The notes beneath the pieces were generated by a model. The model saw nothing but the letters and a program-made list of their open reading frames with translations, had not been told where the DNA came from and searched no databases. From Phycomyces nitens (Eukaryota > Mucoromycota > Mucoromycetes > Mucorales > Phycomycetaceae): 64,000 nt of DNA. Shown here piece by piece: positions 1 to 13,282 of the stretch (its first letter is position 1; each line of letters begins with the position of its first letter). Both the position numbers and the translations under genes were made by a program. The stretch lies in the NCBI GenBank assembly GCA_022702545.1, contig JAHRBC010000005.1:4549501-4613500 (forward strand), given 5' to 3'.

Positions 1-283
1 TACCATTATATATATATATATATTATTATTATCTTCCTCTTCCGATACACTCGAGGAAGACAAGGAATCTGGAACTTAAAGGAAGCTCTGCATGAATAGT
101 GTTACAAAGGCAATAGGGACCTATAGCGACGGAGTACATAGCCTTTGATGACCCTTCATCGTTTAAAATATCTTATAGATTGTACTTTATTTAAAACATT
201 TGGCTTGCTTCTCCACTCATTCTCTTTGGTATCTCTCTCTCTCTCTTTCCTTCTTTTACTTTCTTATTACTAGAATATAATCC
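1..283. promoter_or_regulatory. Upstream region of the homeodomain gene
   Basis: No gene is seen. The first 30 bases are a TA/TTA microsatellite. Bases 228-266 are a pyrimidine-rich run with (TC)n just before the start codon at 284, of the kind common in fungal promoters or leaders. No specific factor site can be named. Confidence 0.35.
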
Positions 284-2137
284 ATGCAGTCCATTGCTTT
301 TGAGAACGCCCGAATAGAAGCACACTTGAATCATGCGACGGCTTGTTCAGGTTCTTTTGCAATTGAGTCTCATGGACTGCCTGTTCTCTCGTGGCCAAAT
401 GTAAAGGAAGACCCCAAATTGCCAAATATCCCTACCGAAACCTTGGCCACTGCAAGTATAATTAACCAAGGAGAACAGGATAACTCGGGTATCCGTGCAG
501 TTGTCCCACTTGCTCAAATACTCGAACACTTTCCTGATCTTTACGACTTTCTCTTCCACCCTTACTTTCCCACCTTTGCTCGTCTCTGGCTTGACTTTCA
601 GCACCAGACTGTACTGGCCAAAGAAGCAATCTATCGTCCAACTGTCATTCAGTGGTTGGAACTAGTGGCTGCTCATCTCAACAAGATCCCAAGGTCATCG
701 TTTATCCCAGCTGTAACTGCCAAGGTTAGCCAGAATCTAGCAGAATCCCAAGGCCACCACATGCTATTGGCATTCTGTCGCATCAAAGAACGTATCGAAG
801 CCATGCACCAACTATTGCAGAATGTGGAAAATGAACGTATCGTTTTTGAATCGAGTTGTATCAACCCAGTTTCAAATGCACATCCTACTCCTCACCAAGT
901 GGCAGCTCCTGTCACTCGACAAGACTTGTCTCAGCTTGTGCCAGGGATCTTGGACTGCAACCAAGGTCTGGTGGTGCCTTGTGTCTCGGGACCCTCCCAG
1001 ATTCCATTGCAGCAATCTACAGTGATGGTCAATACTCAAGACAAGAGCACCAGTGCTCCGCCCATGACCAACAATACCAATTTCTTCTCTCCAGGTCTCT
1101 TTCAACCCCAGATCTACTCCAACAATATTTTCTGGCCAGAGACCTGTCAGACAACGCCTAATAACCAAGTACCCGATGGTGCTTTTAACTCAATGGGCAC
1201 AATCCAGGCCCTTATGGATCCTCATTCACCATTAAATTACCAATATACTGTCAATGGAAGTCCTTTTGTTGAATCTCCCGAGACAACTTGTTCAGAAGAC
1301 TCTTCTTCTGCTAATTGTACTGCCAAACAAGGTCCACACACACACCCTTGTTTACAAACCACTGCTCTTTCTTCTGAAGCAACTGTTGCCCCCATGAAGA
1401 CATACATTCAACCATCCGGAATCTGGTCACTTCCTCATACTCCCTCGGTTTATCCAACCGAAGCATCCGCGTTCTGGTCCTGCCCTACCACTCCTGGCAA
1501 CATTTGGGGCCAGCAAGATGGAGAACCTACGGCTGTATCCAAAGGCCATGATATGGATGAAGACAGCGATGCACGTGAAGACGATGACAGGGACAGCGAC
1601 GATGATGACTATGATGAAGATGAAGGTGATGATCCAGACTATATTGACGAGGATCAAGACCAGAAACTGTCTAGCAAAAAGCCAAACGTCAACAGAGTGG
1701 ATGAAAAATCAGCCTACATACAGTCTTCTCTGCCACAGCCCCAAAACTCTTCAAATAGAGTAATGTCCAAAAGACCCAGTCTTTCTAAAACTAATAGTGT
1801 CGAAAGGTTCCTTCCTACCACACGTCGAACAGCTACTTCTTATGATGTTACCACTACTCATTACCTAAAGTCAGTCTTCTTTAGCATTTACAGCAAACGC
1901 GAAAAATTAACAAAGGACCAGCGGCGACAAGTCCAAGAACAAACAGGCCTTAAGCCACGTAATATCACTTATTGGTTCTCGAACCACAAGCGTAGATTCC
2001 AGACTTCATTAAAAGTCTTTAAGCAAACTGTGCGTATGAGCGGCGGTCGGGTCAAGACTTATGATGATTTCCTACGCTGGCGTAAGATGCACGGTTTGGG
2101 TCCAGAGGTCAATGACAACGAGCATGTTGAAGACTAG
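284..2137 (+). CDS. Homeodomain transcription factor (single exon, 617 aa)
   Basis: This is an uninterrupted frame from ATG to TAG. The C-terminal part (about residues 515-576) is a homeodomain. Its recognition helix reads NITYWFSNHKRRF, with the W-F-x-N core, so it should bind DNA in the nucleus. The position that is Arg in most homeodomains (R53) is Lys here. Residues about 420-460 form a strongly acidic Asp/Glu tract. Residues 70-200 look helical and could serve dimerisation. The middle is rich in Ser, Thr, Pro and Gln with no domain I recognise. About 41 basic and mixed residues follow the homeodomain. The helix resembles fungal mating-type-like homeodomains, but nothing nearby (no paired HD gene, no sexP/sexM HMG gene) supports a mating role. 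The regulator class is clear; its targets are unknown. Confidence 0.85.
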   Translation: MQSIAFENARIEAHLNHATACSGSFAIESHGLPVLSWPNVKEDPKLPNIPTETLATASIINQGEQDNSGIRAVVPLAQILEHFPDLYDFLFHPYFPTFARLWLDFQHQTVLAKEAIYRPTVIQWLELVAAHLNKIPRSSFIPAVTAKVSQNLAESQGHHMLLAFCRIKERIEAMHQLLQNVENERIVFESSCINPVSNAHPTPHQVAAPVTRQDLSQLVPGILDCNQGLVVPCVSGPSQIPLQQSTVMVNTQDKSTSAPPMTNNTNFFSPGLFQPQIYSNNIFWPETCQTTPNNQVPDGAFNSMGTIQALMDPHSPLNYQYTVNGSPFVESPETTCSEDSSSANCTAKQGPHTHPCLQTTALSSEATVAPMKTYIQPSGIWSLPHTPSVYPTEASAFWSCPTTPGNIWGQQDGEPTAVSKGHDMDEDSDAREDDDRDSDDDDYDEDEGDDPDYIDEDQDQKLSSKKPNVNRVDEKSAYIQSSLPQPQNSSNRVMSKRPSLSKTNSVERFLPTTRRTATSYDVTTTHYLKSVFFSIYSKREKLTKDQRRQVQEQTGLKPRNITYWFSNHKRRFQTSLKVFKQTVRMSGGRVKTYDDFLRWRKMHGLGPEVNDNEHVED

Positions 2138-3217
2138 CATAGTTAGTTCCCTTTAAGACCTTGTGTTTTTTGTCCACAGAGAATAATCATTCACTATTCT
2201 TTTTGTTTTTGTTTCGCCTTCATTGTTGTCAACGCATGCCTTTCTCTTGGATTGTTCATTGTATTCATTCACACATAATTCACTCTTTTTTTTGTTACTT
2301 GAAAAAATAGCTCCAATTGTCATTTCTTTCACAATACCAGCAACTTACCATTTTTTTTAAAATAAAATAATTACCAACCCCATCTATTAAACATTTAGTA
2401 TGAACAAGAACAGCAGTTTATTTTTATTCTTATTGTTATTTGAGCACATCAGATTGTTCAGATTGACGCCTTGGGTTATTTTGGGGTTAGTTACCTGTAA
2501 ACAGGAATCAGGCTAGTTAAATGTAGTATTTGTGTAATATTATCGACAATGTTGTCTTGTTCTTTCAAAATGGCATCATCCATAAAAATATACGACTCTT
2601 CAACGCTCTTATGCAAATGGCAAATAAATGCTGATTTAGGTTTATATTAGAAATGCATAGCCATTCCTAGCCAATCGAAATGACGTGATCGGAATTATAG
2701 CCAATAAAAATTTTAAAAAGTAAAAAAAATAATAGGTCAAGGAAAAAAAAAACTTGGTTACAAATTGACGGAAGCTGAACCGACAGTATGGATTCTGTGT
2801 TGTCATGCCAACGCGTACACCAGATCGCTTATTGTTATAAGATTGTGTACAAGATCTCAAACAAATTATCAGTATATATTGCCCGAGATCCGGTATGAGC
2901 CAGACTGCAACCATTCAAAAGTAAATATAGAATCAAGAACAGTTGACCCTGACCATGACTTTGGCGCCAAAATTCCCCTATGATTTGTAAGGAATGGCGT
3001 GCTCAGTAACCCTTCACAAGAGACAGGTGCTATTGGCTTGAGCATATTTTACAAACTCATTTGTTTCAAACTCAAAAACCAAAGTTTTTTTCTTCTTCTT
3101 CTTATTTTGGATTAGCGGATCGATTACCGTGGTAATTTTGTATTTAAGCACTTGGAACTCTATATTTTATTTCATGTAAACGCTTGATCTACCTACTTTT
3201 ACCTTTCAATTGTTTCA
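2138..3217. other. Intergenic region, no gene seen
   Basis: This is AT-rich spacer between two genes on the same strand. It has T-rich stretches after the homeodomain stop (2187-2310) that could hold the 3' end, and a pyrimidine run near 3085-3103 upstream of the transporter. Short open frames on both strands show no recognisable protein features. Confidence 0.5.
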
Positions 3218-5706
3218 ATGTCTGAGGAGAAAAAGTGGGATTCCACTTTAAAGGAAACCGATATATTGTCCAATGTGTCCATCGAAAAAGACGCTGCAAT
3301 TGGATCAGACTTTGAAGATTCACCCATAGAAGAAGTCCGTGCAAGTGTCCCACCTACAGACGATACATCTCTGCCCACAGGCACATTCAGAGCATGGTTC
3401 TGGGGAATCGTATTCTCAGCTGCCATTTCATTCACAAATCAGGTACGCTTTGTGCAGTGAGAAAAAGATTAAATCAACTTACAGATCCTCTAGTTCTTTT
3501 GGTTCCGTGCAAACCCATTGACTATCAAAGTAATCGTTGTCCAGCTACTGGCCTTTCCCGCAGGCCGCCTGTTTGAGAAAATCTTACCTGCACGTACATT
3601 TGGCTCGGAGCGATTTAAATTTTCTTTGAATCCTGGTCCATTTAGTGTCAAGGAGCATGTGCTTATTACAGCCATGGCCAATGCTGCTGCAACCTCCTTT
3701 GATGCAATTGATATCATTGTAGTCCAGAAGCTCTACTACAACCAGACCTGGGGTTTTGGTGGAGGAATCTTGCTTGTCCTCACCACCAGTATTCTTGGAT
3801 TTGGATTTGCTGGCATTCTACGACGCTTCCTCGTACGACCTGCCTCGATGGTCTGGTAAGTTTTGATCTCCTAAAACTTAATCTGTTTTCTAACAACCGA
3901 ATAAACGATTATTGTAGGCCAATCAATCTCGTCAATGCTACGTTATTTCACACACTCCATAAAAAGGTTCCACGAGAAGTGGCTGATGCTGAAGCAATGA
4001 CCCCAGGACTAAAGTTGAGCCGCAACAAGTTTTTTGTGGTTGCTTTTATTGCGTCTTTTGCATGGTATTTCTTTCCGGGATACATCATTCCTATCCTTAC
4101 AAGCATCTCCTGGATATGGTAAGAAGATATTTGGCTCATACTGTCTATAAATAATATCAAGAAAGCTAATACCAATTTTCAGTTGGATCAAAAAAGACTC
4201 GATTCTTGTTTCTCAGATCGGCAGTGGCATGAACGGTCTTGGCATCGGCAGCTTCACCCTAGACTGGAGTACATTAGCTGCCTGGTACCCAAGCCCTCTT
4301 GCTATTCCCTGGGTTGTCCAAGCCAACATGTTGGCGGGATTCATTTTCTTCATCTGGTTCCTTGTTCCCATTGTTTACTACACCGATTCATTTGAGAGCA
4401 AAAAGTTTCCATTTTACAACACACACCAATATGACATTTACGGCAATGCGTTCGACCGTGCTCGTGTCCTGACTCCAGAGCAATACCTCAACGAAACCGC
4501 TTATGCAGATTACTCCCCAATCCGAATCACTGGATTCTTTGCCATTTGCTACGGCCAAGGTTTGGCAGCACTGGGTGCAATTATATCCCATACCATCCTG
4601 TACAACGGAAAAGATGTCTGGAGACGGTTCAAGAGTGCTCGCCAAGACTCTGATGATATCCATGCTCGTCTGATGGACCACTACAAGGAAGTTCCTGACT
4701 GGTGGTATGCTGTTCTGTTTGTGATTTCTCTTGCCATCAGTTTTGTTACCATTACTCTCTGGCCATCAGATATGCCCTGGTGGGCTCTGATTATTGCGGT
4801 TGTTCTGGCGTTTGTTTGGTTGATACCAATTGGTATCATTACTGCCATCACTTCCCAATCACCTACAATCTCCATGATTACTGAATGGGTATTTGGTGTG
4901 ATTCGTCCGGGTCACCCAATTGGAAACATGATTTTCAAGACCTATGGCTATATTACTGTCCGCCAAGCTCTCTTGTTTTCCCAAGATCTTAAACTTGGGT
5001 AAGTATTTATTGGATTTGGTTTGGAGTCAATAGTATTGTTTTTTTTTATTAACCTTTGATAAATAGTCATTATATGAAGATTCCCCCACGCGAGCTTTTT
5101 ACCTTTCAAATTGTCGGAACCATCATTGCTTCGTTTGTCTCGCTCGGTACCATGAACTACCTGCTTGACACAATCCCCAATATCTGCACAAACGCTGGTT
5201 ACCCCTGGACATGCCCTAATGCCGGTCTTTTTGGCGCATCTTCAGTAATTTGGGGTTTGATTGGTCCCAATAAGTTCTTTGAGTCCGGAACACTCTATAA
5301 CCCTATACCATACTTCTTGCTCGGCGGCTTTTTGTTGCCAATTCCGTTCTGGTTCCTGACCCGCAGATACCCCAACTCATGGATCCGCCACATCAGCATT
5401 CCTGTTTTCATGCTTGGTCCCACACCTTTCCCTCCGGCCCCAACTGCCGTAACCCCCACTTGGGCTACCATTGGGTTCATTTTCAATTTCTTCATCAAGC
5501 GCCGTTGGTCTGCATGGTGGAAAAAGTACAACTATGTTCTTTCTGCTGCTCTTGATTCAGGAGTTGCAATCTGTGCAATTGTCATCTTTTTTGCCTTTCA
5601 ATACTCTGATATCAAGTTCCCTCAATGGTGGGGAAACAACTCCTCTTCGGTTGACCAATGTCCACTTGCAACCGTCAATTGGGCTGGTGTCGATGTGTAT
5701 GCCTAA
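3218..5706 (+). CDS. OPT-family oligopeptide transporter (5 exons, 747 aa)
   Basis: Proton-coupled plasma-membrane transporter of the oligopeptide transporter (OPT) family, expected to import small peptides or related compounds. Exons that keep frame are 3218-3442, 3494-3855, 3918-4118, 4183-4998 and 5067-5706, giving 747 residues, a usual length for the family. Family landmarks are the NPGPFSVKEH motif after the first membrane segments, HYMKIPPRELFTFQIVGT at the start of exon 5, LFGASSVIWGLIGPNKFF, and the C-terminal PTWATIGFIFNFFIKRRW. Many hydrophobic segments are present, and the N terminus (about 55 residues) is acidic and cytosolic in style. For intron 1 the first AG (3483-3484) would give an immediate stop, so the acceptor at 3492-3493 is used, yielding NQFFWFRANPLTI. 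The substrate cannot be read from sequence. Confidence 0.93.
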
Positions 5707-6119
5707 TCAAATCAACACGATCCTCTGTATATACATATATTTATCTATTATCCTTAATTCTATCACCTTCAACTTTTAATGAGATCTTGCATATTACCAA
5801 CATTAATAATAATAATAATAATAACATTTTTTCTGTAAACGATCCTATTTGATTTCTAATGCTGGAAAGCCAAAACAGAAAAAAAAACGGAAAATGAAAC
5901 TGCTGACTGTAACAAGAGCCAACTACAAGCATTCTGATACCCTTTTGTTGGTCTGATTGTTATAAATTGAAAGCCATAAAGTCCAAGCGCAATCATAATC
6001 GTAATATGAAGCCAATGGCCGTAAAAACGTATATATATGTATTATAGAATAATTTAGTCTTGAAAAATATACTTGTATAAATCCTGTAAAAGTAGATTGT
6101 CTGTTAAGTAGGATTTCTA
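5707..6119. other. Intergenic region between convergent genes
   Basis: No gene is seen. It lies between the 3' ends of the transporter and the tRNA methyltransferase and holds an (ATA)n run at about 5804-5824. Short AT-rich tracts could serve as 3' end signals for both genes. Confidence 0.5.
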
Positions 6120-9100
6120 TCAAGGTGATCCTGGTAGCACAGCTGCAGGCGCCTGTTGTCTCCACTGCATCTGTTTGGTGTATTCGTAGATGCAAATGGC
6201 TCCACTAACATGGACATTCAGCGAACGGGTGATTCCATACTGAGGAATCTCAATCGTCTGGTCAAGCATCTGCAAAAGATTGGCTGGCACACCTTGTCTT
6301 TCCTTGCCTAGAAGCAAAACACACTTTTCGGGAAACTCGAATTCGCCCAGAGTGGCACTTGTGGTTGTCTGTTCAAGACCACACAGGACATAACCTTCCT
6401 CTTTCTTGGCCTTTAAGAAATTGGCCACATCGTCTTCAGGGACCTCAATCATAGGCATCCATTTCTATTTAAACCAGAATTAATTTATTTTTTTAAGACT
6501 AAAATAAAAGCCTTACCTCTGAGGCCACACTGATACCAGTGAAGATGGGATCTTCTTTGATCTATACAATTCAACATGCGTATTATTATTCTCATCAAGA
6601 AGTTTGGTCTTTTACCTTTAAGCTATAAACTGCCAGTTGAGAAGCATTGAAAATCTCACAAGTTCGACATAAACCTAAATATACATGTAAATATCTCGAT
6701 AACAATATCCTAATCGTATGCTTTAATGGTTACCTGCAAGGTTAGGCATTCTATCCACAAGACTTGCCACCACAATAAGATCATTGCGTCGACGCTTTGT
6801 TCATGATCAATAAATTAATATTTTTTTTCTCAGATATCAATATTGATTCCTTGATATAAAATAATTTCAAGCTTTGTACCTTTTTCTGAACCAATGTCTT
6901 TGTCAAATCAGCATCAGTCTCGAGCATCATCTCCCAAGGCATAATCTTCTTTTGATAAGAAATCTCATCGGTACTTGTGGGTTCAATAATAGGTTGTTCT
7001 TCAGCACCAATCATTTCAGCAGGATCTGCAGATGTATAGGCAAATACTCTGTCAGGGTTAATGAACGGACAGCGTTCGACTGGTTTAGGATTGATCTTGG
7101 TAAACGATCTCTATAGCACACAAGGATATTAGGCCAATTGAAATGTATAATCAAACGAACAAGGTACGCACCGAACCAATCTTTTCGTTATCAATGACTT
7201 CAAAGATGGTCATCATTTGACGGAAAATAAACTCGATGTTAAAGTCCTTGATGGGATCAAACTCTGTGAGGTAGAATTGGCTTTTGATCTTGTCATAAAA
7301 CTTGACACAATCAGAGTATTGTGTCAAAAAGGTGTTTAATGAATTCAGATAATCGTTTTCTTCGATATCCTTATTCAATTTTCTATGAGAATAATAAGTC
7401 AATAGATAGTACACTAGACATATAATATACCTTTTATTGCAGCTCAACCAGTTGCGGGACCATGCACAGTATGCATAAAGGCGAATAGTAAAGTGGCTAG
7501 TAACCAACCAAGGGACCAGTCCTCGGAAGATCTACACAAATCATATTAGCAATAGGACAACCAATTTGACTCTTAAACAAACCTTTTCAAAGTAAGTCTT
7601 TGCATACTTATCGGGTAGACTCTCTCCAAGAGTAAAGGTAACAGTCAAAATAGAAATGATATTGTGAGGTTTTGTGTGGGGATTTGAAAGCTTTGTATAG
7701 AGCATTTCAAGTCGAGTTGGGAACTTGTGGAGCAATCGAGCCATGGCCCACTAATCAATACCAGAACCCTTTGTAAGTAAACAAGATCATGGAATTATTC
7801 AGATCAAAGTGCCATTTACCTCCATGTAACAACGGACAGAAGTGACAGTCTCTTTCTTCATCAAGAAGAAGATCTTTTCGAGGTATTGGTCAATCTTATC
7901 TTCTTGTACAAAATCCAACAACAACATAATCGAGCACATTGCTCTAATCTAAATTGGTACGAATAAATGAGAACATTGGATCCAATTGGTTGTATCACTC
8001 GTAAATCTATCGTGCCTACCTTTGTACGGTGCTCAATTGTAGATGTATACATGAAAGCAAAGAGATTCTCCTCTGAAGTGAGTTGCAATAGGCACTCCAT
8101 AAGCTTGTTGGCGAGCTCAATATGTTGCTTGTTCTTAGGATCCAGTCGCAACAACAAGTCGTTCATCATCACTCGGACCATATAGTCATTCTGACTAAAC
8201 ACAAGCTCTACAGTTCTTCATTTTTACCAATCGATAGAGATAAGAACAGTTGTACGTTTTATCAGAGTTTCAAGACCTACCCTTCTGCTTCCTTGGCAGC
8301 AGCTGGTCCCTCGAGTTTGACAGCAATGGTGGCGTCAATCTTTTGGTCTTCTCTGTCTCTCATGGGGCCAAACAAGAGAAGTCTCACCAGTTCAGGAGCG
8401 TACTGAATCATAGACTTATTGGCTTCGTCTGTATAGGTAGACCAGTAGTTATACAGTAACTCGGCGCATTGCGTAACAAAGTAAAGCTTGATATCGCCAA
8501 CTTCAATGATTGTGCGCAAGGCCTATAATATCATTGTAAGTACTTGCGAGTATACAAAATTATAATAGAATGTTTACCTTTTTCACTGGTCCACCATCTT
8601 CATTCAATTCTGGACGAGACAATATCTCTGGCTGGAAGATTGCCGAGATCATTGCACGCATCATGGGTGGAAAGGTCTTTGATTGAGTAATGTTTTCTTT
8701 CAATACGTCAGAAGCATAGTCAACAAACAGGTCAAGCTAAAGGCACAATAGACAAATTTTAGTCAAGTTTTTATCTTGCAACCCATAAAACAAACTACAA
8801 ACCATTTCCACACTCTTTTCCCAGGGAAACGCAATCAATGGATTCAGAGCATTTAAAATAGACTCGGCGCAAAGCTCATTGGCACTTTCCAATTGATCTA
8901 CTGCCTGTTCATACAAGTCAGAGGCATCAAAGAGATTTTCAGAGATGGGAGCCTTTGCTTTAACAGCCTGTATTGATATAGATGGTTAGGAATTCCGAAA
9001 ACTAGAAAACAATTGTTTTTATTTACCTTTGTAGCGTAGTTTACTATTGCTTCGATTGTTTCCCACTTGTAACGAATGAATGTTGCCATGACATCTCCCC

Positions 9101-12100
9101 AAGTTCTATTAAAGAATATCAATATATATATACATTTAAATAATAATATTAAGTAGTTTTCAAGTTGTTTAACATACCTAGTACGAGGGGCGTCGGCAGT
9201 CTTTCTGATCTGCATCTGGCACACGAGCTGTGTCACTGATGAATCGCAGGGAAGAACAAAGAAAGAATGGGTTGCGGCAACATCATAAATGACTCGAAGA
9301 AGCTTCATGTAATTAGCCTTGGACATCTCCTTGTTGGATACTGCAACTATAGATAATAAATCACAGCGTGAATAAACTTATTCTGGATCATCAAAACCAA
9401 ATGCCACTAACATGTACTGCGCATACGCATAAGAGCAATACAGCGAGTGTGGTATTCTTTGATCAATTCAGTCCGTATCTCTGTACTGAATTCAATTGAG
9501 CTTTCAAGCAAGTGGCGCGTTACAGACAAAAACAGGTCCACAAGGCTATCGTCTAAAAAAAAACGAAGAAGATAAGAATTCAACGTTGATTATGTTTAGC
9601 TTTTATAAATTTCTTACCAATCGCATTCTCCTTTTCAGCATTCAAGTATTGGTCATCAATTCTCTTCAAGATGTTCTTCTTTTGCTCTTCAGACAACTTT
9701 AATAAAGACAAGAGGTCTTGAAGTATATGATTAAATAAGTACAATATTTTATTGGTAATTTAGAAAAAAAAAGCTTACCTTTAACGCCGCCAAAGCAAAC
9801 ATTAAACATGTCCCATACGGCATCCAACAACACAAGATGGCGGTTAAAGACGAAAACAGAGCTGCAAAAATGGTACATTAACTACGAGACATTTTCAAGT
9901 CGGTTGAATTTCTTATAAATGTCTCACCCCGGTGGTCCTGTCAATTTTTCTGTCAAGGACTCCAACAGCTGTGTAATATTTTCTGGCTTAAAGTTCCCTT
10001 TGTTATCAGTTGCAACAAAGATTGACATTCTGGCCAATACGTTGGTCTGGGTACGTAATACGGTAACGGGGATTTCTATGGTGTGTATATTAGTGAGGTG
10101 GTATGTATGGTCGAAATGAGATTAGTATATTACCATCAGACATTGGGTCTCTAACGTATGCATTGGTGCGTTCTTTAAGATTATCCATAACACTCTAAAT
10201 ACCACATCTTTGTGAGTCTGGATTTATACCACACCTTGTCTTAAAACAAAATACTCTACCTTGTTATTAGAATTATGTTTTCCTAGCCACTTATATAGGG
10301 TGGTGTATTCCACAGACTTTGGGTCAATGGGAATATCGGTAATAAGTGAAGATACAGTCCTACAATAGAACCATTAACCAAATAAGCATACTTTCATAGG
10401 CAACCTTATCCAGCCTACTTTGCTACATCTGAGAATGTGAGTACTTTGGGGTTAGAGATCTTGACCAGAATATTGATACATAGTTTGCGCAAATAAAGCT
10501 TGGTTTTTACAATCCTATTGTTAATTTAATTCCATAAAAACAGTTAGCATGAATATCAAACACAATAACCATATACATACTGGAAGTTTCTGTGTCTATC
10601 GACCAAGTAACGCAAAGCCTTGAGTTCTTCTGATCCCCAAGAATACACAGGGTCAATCTCGGTAAGTGCCTCGATGATGTAGAGGATAAGGATGTGGCTT
10701 CCACTGACATGGGCGACATGATGAATCAATTGGCGCAAGAACTTGATCTTGACATACAAGACATGTCATTAATACTTTTTTTTACTAGATTTTACCCCAC
10801 AAATAATACCTTGTCGTTCTCATGTTCGAATGAACGAATAAGATTGACCAAAAACGCACGGAAGGATTCTCCAAAAGGACTGACAAGTGCACCTTGGGTA
10901 GGAACACCATAAAGAGAAGACACATCGACAGTTTTCAAGAGAGCGCCAAAGATAAAGTCGTGTTGGACACCTAGCATGTTTAGGGACTTTGGGTTTTGCA
11001 ACTTGAAGACGTATTCAAGAATATTCTTCTTTACAGACAAGGTTTCGTTTTGGAAACCACGGTACAGCAAAAGAATCCACCAGGTAGCATCGAGGCATGT
11101 ATCAGAATCAGTCAAGAGCATTTCGAAACGAGGAAGGACGGGGTCGACAAGATGAGTAACAGACTCGTGCATGATATCGTAAAGGAGGAACCAGTCGTCC
11201 CACAACTCAGAATAAGTGTCTGCGTGCTCTGATGACCATTGAAAGTATTTTGTCCAAGGCTGGCTAGGAGAGTCGGTCAAAAGTTTCGAGTGTTTTGCAG
11301 TAAAGTCAATGATTCTCTTCAAGATATAGGATGCATATTTGCGTGCAGTTGAATCATTGCTGCGAAGTCCACTCTACAAAACCAAGAATTGATTCCATAT
11401 GGCTTAAGGATCGATATTCTCTTGTCTTTGAGCTTATGTTACCTGCAGAATCTTGAAAAACTGTTCATTGAAACGCAGGTCCAGATGAACATGATACACC
11501 TTTGGCAAGTCTGACTGATGATCCAATCCAAAATAAAAGTCGAAAAACTTGGAAATAAGACCATAACTCTCTGCTCTCAAAAGATTAGTAGCAGGAAGTC
11601 CATAGATTTCCAGTGTGCGCTTCCAGAGTAGCTATCGAAACGAAACCAAACGATTTATAGGTTGTGCGCCAAGGTGGTTTGATGAGCAAAGATGATGTAT
11701 AACAACCTTTATTCATTACCTCGCACCAGTACTTTCTCTTTTCTAAAAAGGCCTGTTCATTGATTTGGGAGCTCAAATCATAGTATTGCCAGCGAAGCAG
11801 GTTTGGTACAAGTTCATTGGTAAGTTTCAGTCGAACGGCAGGGTCAGTACATGGCAGCATGGCAACTGCAATGGCCATGATCAGATCCATCCAGCGGTAA
11901 AGTGTCTTTCTTGCCTCTGGTTTGGCATCCTGCAAAGGAAGATCATCGCTCTCATACAGATTTCTGACAAATCGCCCAATGACATCCAGACAACATTCAA
12001 GATCAAGAGATCCTGGGCCAGTCTTGTCACTCGAGGAGGTATTGAGTGTAGTGACGCTAATGGTGCTCTCCTCATCGTCTTCGTCGTCGTGAATGTGAGA

Positions 12101-12769
12101 CGAACGGACCCGAGGGTCGATTTTTCTCTGGTGAGAATGGACATATTCGTTCAAGGCATCCCATTCAGAATGGGGGTTTGTGTTGGATAAACCGGTTGAA
12201 TTATCAAGGGCATTTTCCTGAACACACTTGCTGATAAACTTTAAAGGCTGCAGGTCAACAAAATCAGGTTCATTTTCAATGGCCAGCAGTAATTGACCAA
12301 GTAGGATCAAGAGGGAAGACTGGCCAAAACGATGAGTTGTATTTCCTTGGGCAATTGTTTCGTCTTGGAAGGTCTCTTCGGGTTTTGAGTCCTTGTCGTC
12401 TTCGTCTGTATCAGACACCTCTTTAGATTCCTCGCCCAATTCAAGCAAAGACCGGGCCATAAAGTGTGCAACAGCATTGCTAAGTAAATTGACACTTTCG
12501 GTTGATACGACAGCATCCTGAGAGAAGCTGGAGAGCATCAAAGGGCTCACAATTGTCTCTAGACATTCTTCTTCCTTTTCAGAGTCCTGAAGACGGGTGA
12601 GATGGGCTTTGAGGGTTGGCAAGAGGATCTGCAATGTCCCGAAGCGGTCTTTCTCATCAGCAGTTTCGCGGTAGTGACAGTTGAGCTGATCAAGGAAAAT
12701 TGCAAGCTGATCTGAGCTGGCATTATGCATAAACAGCGCCTGAAGAGGTGCAGATGCAAAGTCCATCAT
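6120..12769 (-). CDS. TRM3: tRNA (guanosine-2'-O-)methyltransferase, Trm3/TARBP1 type (multi-exon)
   Basis: Likely the SpoU-class enzyme that 2'-O-methylates G18 of tRNA using S-adenosylmethionine. The C-terminal 160 residues carry the SPOUT fold: a first motif around RRRNDLIVVASLVDRMPN, then NLAGLCRT, GISVASEKWMPM, and the SAM-binding knot LLGKERQGVPANLLQ...IPQYG.TRSLNVHVSGAICIYEY. The long N-terminal part is helical and repeat-like, as in Trm3 and TARBP1. First exons, tested for frame, are 12769-11720, 11631-11443, 11373-10810, 10747-10581 and one starting at 10514. Many more short exons follow (perhaps twenty in all), the last being about 6468-6120. I chose the ATG at 12769, in good context, the first in the open frame. 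A second ATG follows at once. Acidic, low-complexity stretches occur in exon 1. The family call is firm; the middle exon limits are not resolved. Confidence 0.9.
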
Positions 12770-13282
12770 GGTAATGAGCAATTGGTTACAGCCTTTGAGG
12801 TTTTGGCAGGTTGTCCCTATTCAGGTAACTTGGAAAAAAAAATTTAAATGAAAATACAACTCCGCTAAATGATTTGTGCAGGATCAAGAGTCACAACATT
12901 TTATGGATAAAAAAGGGCCACCCTAATTAACAGAGAATAGTATTTGATAACAATTAATGTATAATTAATGTATAATTAATGTATAATAATGATGCTTACA
13001 ACAACAACAACAAAAAAGACATGGTATCGACACACAAATTGAGCCCAATTAACTAGTATATCGATATTACACTGGATTTCCATGATGAAAAGGTCTGCCT
13101 AGTATTAGAAAAGATTTACAGAGAATTTCAACAAATCCTAATCATCTACAACTCCCCCAAAGAGTCTTTTTTGTTTTCAATTGTGCTTGGTATTTTTATT
13201 ATGATATATATAATTTATCGCAGCCTAAAATATTCCATTTCATCTTGTCCAACCCCATCTCTCCTTTTTTTTGTTCACTTAA
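12770..13282. promoter_or_regulatory. Divergent intergenic region with a short tandem repeat
   Basis: This spacer lies between the starts of the Trm3-like gene (minus) and the verprolin-like gene (plus), so it should hold both promoters. An AT-rich 11-base unit is repeated about three times at 12951-12986. A CAA run lies at 13000-13012. No specific binding site is recognised. Confidence 0.4.

Noticed and set aside
1427..1657. Minus-strand frame rich in Ile and Val opposite the acidic tract
   Set aside because: It mirrors the GAT/GAA-rich coding sequence of the homeodomain gene.
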